Below are positions 33,801-45,800 of a stretch of DNA of 64,000 nt, one piece after another; the stretch's first letter is position 1, and each line of letters begins with the position of its first letter. Below the pieces are notes generated by a model. That model was not told the DNA's origin. It saw only the letters and a list, made by a program, of their open reading frames with translations, and searched no databases. A program made the translations under genes and the position numbers. This DNA is from Hexactinellida sp. DTS-2022 (lineage: Eukaryota > Porifera > Hexactinellida): the NCBI GenBank assembly GCA_028753945.1, contig JAPNXP010000007.1:124001-188000 (forward strand), in the 5' to 3' direction.

Positions 33801-36800
33801 ACGCAAAATGCGTACAATGTTATAAAGTGGATATATAAATTGCGAATACTAACGAGGTTCTCCTTTGTAGAATGTCCTAGATATAGAAAGGATGAATGTT
33901 TCATTATGTTATTGGATGATATAATGAATTTCGAATCTCAACGAAGGTCTACTATATATAATGTGCTATATATTGTACTCAAAATGCGTACAATGTTATA
34001 AAGTGGATATATAAATTGCGAATACTAACGAGGTTCTCCTTTGTAGAATGTTCTAGATATAGAAAGTATGAATGTTTCATGATGTTATTGGTTGATATAA
34101 TGAATTTCGAATCCCAACGAAGGTCTACTGTATATAATGTGCTATATATTGTACGCAAAATGCGTACAATGTTATAAAGTGGATATATAAATTGCGAATA
34201 CTAACGAGGTTCTCCTTTGTAGAAAGTCCTAGATATAGAAAGTATGAATGTTTCATTATGTTATTGGTTGATATAATTAATTTCGAATCCCAACGAAGGT
34301 CTTCTGTATATAATATGCAATATATTGTACGCAAAATGCGTACAATGTTATAAAGTAGATATATAAATTGCGAATACTAACGAGTTCTCCTTCGTAGAAT
34401 GTCCTAGATATAGAAAGTATGAATGTTTCATTATGTTATTGGTTGATATAATTAATTTCGAATCCCAACGAAGGTCTACTGTATATAATGTGCTATATAT
34501 TGTACGCAAAATGCGTACAATGTTATAAAGTGGATATATAAATTGCGAATACTAACGAGGTTCTTCTTTGTAGAATGTCCTAGATATAGAAAGTATGAAT
34601 GTTTCATTATGTTATTGGGTGACATAATGAATTTCGAATCCCAACGAAGGTCTTCTGTATATAATATGCAATATATTGTACGCAAAATGCGTACAATGTT
34701 ATAAAGTGGATATATAAATTGCGAATACTAACGAGGTTCTCCTTTGTAGAATGTTCTAGATATAGAAAGTATGAATGTTTCATGATGTTATTGGTTGATA
34801 TAATGAATTTCGAATCCCAACGAAGGTCTACTGTATATAATGTGCTATATATTGTACGCAAAATGCGTACAATGTTATAAAGTGGATATATAAATTGCGA
34901 ATACTAACGAGGTTCTCCTTTGTAGAATGTCCTAGATATAGAAAGGATGAATGTTTCATTATGTTATTGGATGATATAATGAATTTCGAATCTCAACGAA
35001 GGTCTACTATATATAATGTGCTATATATTGTACTCAAAATGCGTACAATGTTATAAAGTGGATATATAAATTGCGAATACTAACGAGGTTCTCCTTTGTA
35101 GAATGTTCTAGATATAGAAAGTATGAATGTTTCATGATGTTATTGGTTGATATAATGAATTTCGAATCCCAACGAAGGTCTACTGTATATAATGTGCTAT
35201 ATATTGTACGCAAAATGCGTACAATGTTATAAAGTGGATATATAAATTGCGAATACTAACGAGGTTCTCCTTTGTAGAAAGTCCTAGATATAGAAAGTAT
35301 GAATGTTTCATTATGTTATTGGTTGATATAATTAATTTCGAATCCCAACGAAGGTCTTCTGTATATAATATGCAATATATTGTACGCAAAATGCGTACAA
35401 TGTTATAAAGTGGATATATAAATTGCGAATACTAACGAGTTCTCCTTTGTAGAATGTCCTAGATATAGAAAGTATGAATGTTTCATTATGTTATTGGTTG
35501 ATATAATTAATTTCGAATCCCAACGAAGGTCTACTGTATATAATGTGCTATATATTGTACGCAAAATGCGTACAATGTTATAAAGTGGATATATAAATTG
35601 CGAATACTAACGAGGTTCTTCTTTGTAGAATGTCCTAGATATAGAAAGTATGAATGTTTCATTATGTTATTGGTTGATATAATTAATTTCGAATCCCAAC
35701 GAAGGTCTTCTGTATATAATATGCAATATATTGTACGCAAAATGCGTACAATGTTATAAAGTGGATATATAAATAGCGAATACTAACGAGGTTCTCCTTT
35801 GTAGAAAGTCCTAGATATAGAAAGTATGAATGTTTCATTATGTTATTGGTTGATATAATTAATTTCGAATCCCAACGAAGGTCTTCTGTATATAATATGC
35901 AATATATTGTACGCAAAATGCGTACAATGTTATAAAGTGGATATATAAATTGCGAATACTAACGAGTTCTCCTTTGTAGAAAGTCCTAGATATAGAAAGT
36001 ATGAATGTTTCATTATGTTATTGGTTGATATAATTAATTTCGAATCCCAACGAAGGTCTTCTGTATATAATATGCAATATATTGTACGCAAAATGCGTAC
36101 AATGTTATAAAGTGGATATATAAATTGCGAATACTAACGAGTTCTCCTTTGTAGAATGTCAAAGATATAGAAAGTATGAATGTTTCATTATGTTATTGGT
36201 TGATATAATTAATTTCGAATCCCAACGAAGCTCTACTGTATATAATGTGCTATATATTGTACGCAAAATGCGTACAATGTTATAAAGTGGATATATAAAT
36301 TGCGAATACTAACGAGGTTCTTCTTTGTAGAATGTCCTAGATATAGAAAGTATGAATGTTTCATTATGTTATTGGGTGATATAATGAATTTCGAATCCCA
36401 ACGAAGGTCTTCTGTATATAATATGCAATATATTGTACGCAAAATGCGTACAATGTTATAAAGTGGATATATAAATTGCGAATACTAACGAGGTTCTTCT
36501 TTGTAGAATGTCCTAGATATAGAAAGTATGAATGTTTCATTATGTTATTGGGTGATATAATGAATTTCGAATCCCAACGAAGGTCTTCTGTATATAATAT
36601 GCAATATATTGTACGCAAAATGCGTACAATGTTATAAAGTGGATATATAAATTGCGAATACTAACGAGTTCTCCTTTGTAGAAAGTCCTAGATATAGAAA
36701 GTATGAATGTTTCATTATGTTATTGGTTGATATAATTAATTTCGAATCCCAACGAAGGTCTTCTGTATATAATATGCAATATATTGTACGCAAAATGCGT

Positions 36801-39800
36801 ACAATGTTATAAAGTGGATATTTAAATTGCGAATACTAACGAGTTCTCCTTTGTAGAATGTCAAAGATATAGAAAGTATGAATGTTTCATTATGTTATTG
36901 GTTGATATAATTAATTTCGAATCCCAACGAAGGTCTACTGTATATAATGTGCTATATATTGTACGCAAAATGCGTACAATGTTATAAAGTGGATATATAA
37001 ATTGCGAATACTAACGAGGTTCTTCTTTGTAGAATGTCCTAGATATAGAAAGTATGAATGTTTCATTATGTTATTGGGTGATATAATGAATTTCGAATCC
37101 CAACGAAGGTCTTCTGTATATAATATGCAATATATTGTACGCAAAATGCGTACAATGTTATAAAGTGGATATATAAATAGCGAATACTAACGAGGTTCTT
37201 CTTTGTAGAATGTCCTAGATATAGAAAGTATGAATGTTTCATTATGTTATTGGGTGATATAATGAATTTCGAATCCCAACGAAGGTCTTCTGTATATAAT
37301 ATGCAATATATTGTACGCAAAATGCGTACAATGTTATAAAGTGGATATATAAATAGCGAATACTAACGAGGTTCTCCTTTGTAGAAAGTCCTAGATATAG
37401 AAAGTATGAATGTTTCATTATGTTATTGGTTGATATAATTAATTTCGAATCCCAACGAAGGTCTTCTGTATATAATATGCAATATATTGTACGCAAAATG
37501 CGTACAATGTTATAAAGTGGATATATAAATTGCGAATACTAACGAGGTTCTTCTTTGTAGAATGTCCTAGATATAGAAAGTATGAATGTTTCATTATGTT
37601 ATTGGGTGATATAATGAATTTCGAATCCCAACGAAGGTCTTCTGTATATAATATGCAATATATTGTACGCAAAATGCGTACAATGTTATAAAGTGGATAT
37701 ATAGATTGCGAATACTAACGAGGTTCTTCTTTGTAGAATGTCCTAGATATAGAAAGTATGAATGTTTCATTATGTTATTGGGTGATATAATGAATTTCGA
37801 ATCCCAACGAAGGTCTTCTGTATATAATATGCAATATATTGTACGCAAAATGCGTACAATGTTATAAAGTGGATATATAAATAGCGAATACTAACGAGGT
37901 TCTCCTTTGTAGAAAGTCCTAGATATAGAAAGTATGAATGTTTCATTATGTTATTGGTTGATATAATTAATTTCGAATCCCAACGAAGGTCTTCTGTATA
38001 TAATATGCAATATATTGTACGCAAAATGCGTACAATGTTATAAAGTGGATATATAAATTGCGAATACTAACGAGTTCTCCTTTGTAGAAAGTCCTAGATA
38101 TAGAAAGTATGAATGTTTCATTATGTTATTGGTTGATATAATTAATTTCGAATCCCAACGAAGGTCTTCTGTATATAATATGCAATATATTGTACGCAAA
38201 ATGCGTACAATGTTATAAAGTGGATAAATAAATTGCGAATACTAACGAGTTCTCCTTTGTAGAATGTCAAAGATATAGAAAGTATGAATGTTTCATTATG
38301 TTATTGGTTGATATAATTAATTTCGAATCCCAACGAAGGTCTACTGTATATAATGTGCTATATATTGTACGCAAAATGCGTACAATGTTATAAAGTGGAT
38401 ATATAAATTGCGAATACTAACGAGGTTCTTCTTTGTAGAATGTCCTAGATATAGAAAGTATGAATGTTTCATTATGTTATTGGGTGATATAATGAATTTC
38501 GAATCCCAACGAAGGTCTTCTGTATATAATATGCAATATATTGTACGCAAAATGCGTACAATGTTATAAAGTGGATATATAAATTGCGAATACTAACGAG
38601 GTTCTTCTTTGTAGAATGTCCTAGATATAGAAAGTATGAATGTTTCATTATGTTATTGGGTGATATAATTAATTTCGAATCCCAACGAAGGTCTTCTGTA
38701 TATAATATGCAATATATTGTACGCAAAATGCGTACAATGTTATAAAGTGGATATATAAATAGCGAATACTAACGAGGTTCTCCTTTGTAGAAAGTCCTAG
38801 ATATAGAAAGTATGAATGTTTCATTATGTTATTGGTTGATATAATTAATTTCGAATCCCAACGAAGGTCTTCTGTATATAATATGCAATATATTGTACGC
38901 AAAATGCGTACAATGTTATAAAGTGGATATATAAATTGCGAATACTAACGAGGTTCTTCTTTGTAGAATGTCCTAGATATAGAAAGTATGAATGTTTCAT
39001 TATGTTATTGGGTGATATAATGAATTTCGAATCCCAACGAAGGTCTTCTGTATATAATATGCAATATATTGTACGCAAAATGCGTACAATGTTATAAAGT
39101 GGATATATAAATAGCGAATACTAACGAGGTTCTCCTTTGTAGAAAGTCCTAGATATAGAAAGTATGAACGTTTCATTATGTTATTGGTTGATATAATTAA
39201 TTTCGAATCCCAACGAAGGTCTTCTGTATATAATATGCAATATATTGTACGCAAAATGCGTACAATGTTATAAAGTGGATATATAAATTGCGAATACTAA
39301 CGAGTTCTCCTTTGTAGAAAGTCCTAGATATAGAAAGTATGAATGTTTCATTATGTTATTGGTTGATATAATTAATTTCGAATCCCAACGAAGGTCTTCT
39401 GTATATAATATGCAATATATTGTACGCAAAATGCGTACAATGTTATAAAGTGGATATATAAATTGCGAATACTAACGAGTTCTCCTTTGTAGAATGTCAA
39501 AGATATAGAAAGTATGAATGTTTCATTATGTTATTGGTTGATATAATTAATTTCGAATCCCAACGAAGGTCTACTGTATATAATATGCAATATATTGTAC
39601 CCAAAATGCGTACAATGTTATAAAGTGGATATATAAATTGCGAATACTAACGAGGTTCTCCTTTGTAGAATGTCCTAGATATAGAAAGTATGAATGTTTC
39701 ATTATGTTATGGTTGATATAATGAATTTTGAATCCCAACGAAGGTCTACTGTATATAATGTGCAATATATTGTACTCAAAATGCGCACAATGTTATAAAG

Positions 39801-42800
39801 TGGATATATAAATTGCGAATACTAACGAGGTTCTCCTTTGTAGAATGTCAAAGATATAGAAAGTATGAATGTTTCATTATGTTATTGGTTGATATAATTA
39901 ATTTTGAATCCCAACGGAGGTCTACTGTATATAATGTGCTATATATTGTACTCAAAATGCGTACAATGTTATAAAGTGGATATAATAAATTGCGAATACT
40001 AACGAGGTTCTCCTTTGTAGAATGTCCTAGATATAGAAAGTATGAATGTTTCATTATGTTATTGGTTGATATAATGAATTTTGAATCCCAACGGAGGTCT
40101 ACTGTATATAATGGGCTATATATTGTACTCAAAATGCGTACAATGTTATAAAGTGGATATAATAAATTGCGAATACTAACGAGGTTCTCCATTGTAGAAT
40201 GTCCTAGATATAGAAAGTAAGAATGTTTCGTTATGTTATTGGTTGATATAATTAATATTGAATCCCAACGAAGGTCTACTGTATATAATGTGCTATATAT
40301 TGTACTCAAAATGCGTACAATGTTATAAAGTGGATATATAAATAGCGAATACTAACGAGGTTCTCATTTGTAGAATGTCCTAGATATAGAAAGTATGAAT
40401 GTTTCATTATGTTATTGGTTGATATAATTAATTTCGAATCCCAACGAAGGTCTTCTGTATATAATATGCAATATATTGTACGCAAAATGCGTACAATGTT
40501 ATAAAGTGGATATATAAATTGCGAATACTAACGAGTTCTCCTTTGTAGAAAGTCCTAGATATAGAAAGTATGAATGTTTCATTATGTTATTGGTTGATAT
40601 AATTAATTTCGAATCCCAACGAAGGTCTTCTGTATATAATATGCAATATATTGTACGCAAAATGCGTACAATGTTATAAAGTGGATAAATAAATTGCGAA
40701 TACTAACGAGTTCTCCTTTGTAGAATGTCAAAGATATAGAAAGTATGAATGTTTCATTATGTTATTGGTTGATATAATTAATTTCGAATCCCAACGAAGG
40801 TCTACTGTATATAATGTGCTATATATTGTACGCAAAATGCGTACAATGTTATAAAGTGGATATATAAATTGCGAATACTAACGAGGTTCTTCTTTGTAGA
40901 ATGTCCTAGATATAGAAAGTATGAATGTTTCATTATGTTATTGGGTGATATAATGAATTTCGAATCCCAACGAAGGTCTTCTGTATATAATATGCAATAT
41001 ATTGTACGCAAAATGCGTACAATGTTATAAAGTGGATATATAAATTGCGAATACTAACGAGGTTCTTCTTTGTAGAATGTCCTAGATATAGAAAGTATGA
41101 ATGTTTCATTATGTTATTGGGTGATATAATTAATTTCGAATCCCAACGAAGGTCTTCTGTATATAATATGCAATATATTGTACGCAAAATGCGTACAATG
41201 TTATAAAGTGGATATATAAATAGCGAATACTAACGAGGTTCTCCTTTGTAGAAAGTCCTAGATATAGAAAGTATGAATGTTTCATTATGTTATTGGTTGA
41301 TATAATTAATTTCGAATCCCAACGAAGGTCTTCTGTATATAATATGCAATATATTGTACGCAAAATGCGTACAATGTTATAAAGTGGATATATAAATTGC
41401 GAATACTAACGAGGTTCTTCTTTGTAGAATGTCCTAGATATAGAAAGTATGAATGTTTCATTATGTTATTGGGTGATATAATGAATTTCGAATCCCAACG
41501 AAGGTCTTCTGTATATAATATGCAATATATTGTACGCAAAATGCGTACAATGTTATAAAGTGGATATATAAATAGCGAATACTAACGAGGTTCTCCTTTG
41601 TAGAAAGTCCTAGATATAGAAAGTATGAACGTTTCATTATGTTATTGGTTGATATAATTAATTTCGAATCCCAACGAAGGTCTTCTGTATATAATATGCA
41701 ATATATTGTACGCAAAATGCGTACAATGTTATAAAGTGGATATATAAATTGCGAATACTAACGAGTTCTCCTTTGTAGAAAGTCCTAGATATAGAAAGTA
41801 TGAATGTTTCATTATGTTATTGGTTGATATAATTAATTTCGAATCCCAACGAAGGTCTTCTGTATATAATATGCAATATATTGTACGCAAAATGCGTACA
41901 ATGTTATAAAGTGGATATATAAATTGCGAATACTAACGAGTTCTCCTTTGTAGAATGTCAAAGATATAGAAAGTATGAATGTTTCATTATGTTATTGGTT
42001 GATATAATTAATTTCGAATCCCAACGAAGGTCTACTGTATATAATATGCAATATATTGTACCCAAAATGCGTACAATGTTATAAAGTGGATATATAAATT
42101 GCGAATACTAACGAGGTTCTCCTTTGTAGAATGTCCTAGATATAGAAAGTATGAATGTTTCATTATGTTATGGTTGATATAATGAATTTTGAATCCCAAC
42201 GAAGGTCTACTGTATATAATGTGCAATATATTGTACTCAAAATGCGCACAATGTTATAAAGTGGATATATAAATTGCGAATACTAACGAGGTTCTCCTTT
42301 GTAGAATGTCAAAGATATAGAAAGTATGAATGTTTCATTATGTTATTGGTTGATATAATTAATTTTGAATCCCAACGGAGGTCTACTGTATATAATGTGC
42401 TATATATTGTACTCAAAATGCGTACAATGTTATAAAGTGGATATAATAAATTGCGAATACTAACGAGGTTCTCCTTTGTAGAATGTCCTAGATATAGAAA
42501 GTATGAATGTTTCATTATGTTATTGGTTGATATAATGAATTTTGAATCCCAACGGAGGTCTACTGTATATAATGGGCTATATATTGTACTCAAAATGCGT
42601 ACAATGTTATAAAGTGGATATAATAAATTGCGAATACTAACGAGGTTCTCCATTGTAGAATGTCCTAGATATAGAAAGTAAGAATGTTTCGTTATGTTAT
42701 TGGTTGATATAATTAATATTGAATCCCAACGAAGGTCTACTGTATATAATGTGCTATATATTGTACTCAAAATGCGTACAATGTTATAAAGTGGATATAT

Positions 42801-45800
42801 AAATAGCGAATACTAACGAGGTTCTCATTTGTAGAATGTCCTAGATATAGAAAGTATGAATGTAACTGTTTCATTATGCTATTGGTTGATATAATGAATT
42901 TTGAATCCCAACGAAGGTCTACTGTATATAATGTGCTATATATTGTACTCATAATGCGTACAATGTTATAAAGTGGATATATAAATAGCGAATACTAACG
43001 AGGTTCTCCTTTGTAGAATGTTCTAGATATAGAAAGTATGAATGTTTCAATATGTTATTGGTTGATATAATGAATTTTGAATCTCAACGAAGGTCTACTG
43101 TATATAATGTGCTATATATTGTACTCATAATGCGTACAATGTTATAAAGTGGATATATAAATAGCGAATACTAACGAGGTTCTCCATTGTAGAATGTCCT
43201 AGATATAGAAAGGATGAATGTTTCAATATGTTATTGGTTGATATAATGAATTTTGAATCCCAACGAAGGTCTACTGTATATAATGTGCTATATATTGTAC
43301 TCATAATGCGTACAATGTTATAAAGTGGATATATAAATAGCGAATACTAACGAGGTTCTCCTTTGTAGAATGTTCTAGATATAGAAAGTATGAATGTTTC
43401 TTATGTTATTGGTTGATATAATGAATTTTGAATCCCAACGAAGGTCTACTATATATAATGTGCTATATATTGTACTCATAATGCGTACAATGTTATAAAG
43501 TGGATATATAAATAGCGAATACTAACGAGGTTCTCCATTGTAGAATGTCCTAGATATAGAAAGGATGAATGTTTCAATATGTTATTGGTTGATATAATGA
43601 ATTTTGAATCTCAACGAAGGTCTACTGTATATAATGTGCTATATATTGTACTCAAAATGCGTACAATGTTATAAAGTAGATATTTAAATTGCGAATACTA
43701 ACGAGGTTCTCCTTTGTAGAATGTTCTAGATATAGAAAGTATGAATGTTTCGTTATGTTATTGGTTGATATAATGAATTTCGAATCTCAACGAAGGTCTA
43801 CTGTATATAATGGGCTATATATTGTACTCATAATGCGTACAATGTTATAAAGTGGATATTTAAATAGCGAATACTAACGAGGTTCTCTTTTGTAGAATGT
43901 CCTAGATATAGAAAGTATGAATGTTTCAATATGTTATTGGTTGATATAATGAATTTCGAATCCCAACGAAGGTCTACTGTATATAATGTCTATATATTGT
44001 ACTCAAAATGCGTACAATGTTATAAAGTGGATATAATAAATTTCGAATACTAACGAGGTTCTCCTTTGTAGAATGTCCTAGATATAGAAAGTATGAATGT
44101 TTCGTTATGTTATTGGTTGATATAATGAATTTCGAATCTCAACGAAGGTCTACTGTATATAATGGGCTATATATTGTACTCATAATGCGTACAATGTTAT
44201 AAAGTGGATATTTAAATAGCGAATACTAACGAGGTTCTCTTTTGTAGAATGTCCTAGATATAGAAAGGATGAATGTTTCATTATGTTATTGGTTGATATA
44301 ATGAATTTTGAATCCCAACGAAGGTCTACTGTATATAATGTCTATATATTGTACTCAAAATGCGTACAATATTATAAAGTGGATATATAAATTGCGAATA
44401 CTAACGAGGTTCTCCTTTGTAGAAAGTCCTAGATATAGAAAGGATGAATGTTTCATTATGTTATTGGATGATATAATGAATTTTGAATCCCAACGAAGGT
44501 CTACTGTATATAATGTCTATATATTGTACTCAAAATGCGTACAATGTTATACTGTACTTAGTTTCCGGTCCCCTGGTGCCCTACTAACAATAGATTTGTA
44601 CTATACTATACCCTACCTGTGTGTTTAGCTCCAGTTTAATCTGCACGAGTCTCTCATTGAAGTGATCAGCTGTGTTCCTCTTCTGCTTTTTGATACCGTC
44701 CTTAATGCTGGAGTGGGGGCTCCGGCGCCAGTCGTACAAACGGTCCACTTTGTTAAGAGCTATAAATAGAATAGTTATAGCTATAAATAGAACAGTTAAG
44801 AGCTATACTATATAGAATAGTTATACTAGTAGCAATAAATAAGTAAATAAATAAATAGGTATATAATAGTCAACTCTCGTTATAACGAAGTCCTTGGGAC
44901 CTGTAAATTCCTTCATTATATCCGAATATTCGTTATAAGCGAATAATAATTAATGCATTTAGTGCTCAGGCAAAAATATCCATTTCGTTTTATCCGACTT
45001 CGTTATAACAGGAGTTCACTGTAGTTAGCTAGATAGTTAGTTAGCTAGATAGTTAGTTAGTTAGATAGTTAATTAGTTAGCTAGATAGTTAGTTAGATAG
45101 TTAGTTAGTTAGATAGTTAGATAGTTAGTTAGTTAGATAGTTAGTTAGTTAGCTAGAAAGATAAACAGATATTCTCACCTATTATGAACTTGCATTTCTT
45201 CTTCTTGAGTAGGTTGATGCTCTCTATAGTTTGGGGCTCCAATCCATGCATAATGTCCACAACAAGAATAGCTATGTCGCACAAACTGGAACCACGGGAC
45301 CTTAGGTTCCGGAATGACTCGTGTCCCGGGGTGTCTATGATGAGGAGACCCGGAAGTAACACCTCTGTCTTCTGGGTGAACTGAGGAACAAATAGTATCA
45401 ATAAATAAACATCTGTCCAAATAGGTAAATGTGTTCGCTTTATCCGGAGTTCGTATTAACCGGAGTAATACCCATTGAATAGCCATTGTAGGAACCTGAT
45501 TTGTGAAACTGTTTGTTCGTCTTATCCGGATATTCGTATTAACCGTGTTCGTACTAACGAGGTTATACTGCAAGTAATATGCAAGTAATATTGTGTTATA
45601 CTTTAGAAGGTGTTATGTGTTCTACTGTATGTATGTAACTAAGTTGTTGTTGTTGTTTACTTTTGAGGGTATTATGTAATACTTTAGGTGTTATGTGTTC
45701 TACTGTAAATAACAAAGCATCACAAACCTCTTTCAGAAAGCTAGTCTGGACCCTGATAATGTCAGCTGGCACGAAAGTGGCGCCTATTTGCTGAGTAATC

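Larger units (their letters stand above)
24422..44550. repeat. 176-bp satellite array, about 114 monomers
   Basis: Head-to-tail monomers of 175-177 bp, about 20.1 kb in total. Landmarks in order: 'aacgaaggtctactgtatat', 'gtgctatatattgtacgcaa', 'aatgcgtacaatgttataaa', 'gcgaatactaacgaggttct', 'tttgtagaatgtcctagata', 'atgaatgtttcattatgtta'. The 175-bp form lacks one G ('aacgagttctcc'); 177-bp forms carry 'ggatataataaatt'. Central monomers are near-identical within subtypes; those at the two edges (24.4-25.1 and 42.8-44.5 kb) are more diverged. The word 'acgcaaaatgcgt' is a short palindrome in most central monomers. There are no unique spacers. Inferred origin: local amplification of a MITE-related sequence. 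Confidence 0.95.
23681..44616 (-). other. 20.9-kb eIF5B intron containing the satellite
   Basis: The intron runs from the donor after the G4 exon (44617|44616, ACACAG|GTAGGG) to the acceptor before the G5 exon (CTAG|GGATTG at 23681|23680). The exon phases on both sides are 0 and the protein continues normally (ELNTQ then [10 protein letters not shown]). Other eIF5B introns here are mostly below 2 kb. About 96% of this intron is the 176-bp satellite; the rest is a foldback element and MITE pieces. Confidence 0.9.

Noticed and set aside
24435-42952. Dozens of minus-strand open frames of 62-153 codons within the satellite ([10 protein letters not shown]-like peptides)
   Set aside because: They recur once per monomer because the consensus lacks stops in one frame. 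The 175/176-bp period shifts frame between monomers, and only 177-bp variants join into longer frames. No start context, splice logic or family similarity supports coding.
24422-44550. CRISPR-like regular repeat spacing
   Set aside because: The whole 176-bp unit is repeated with no unique spacers, and the host is a eukaryote with introns.
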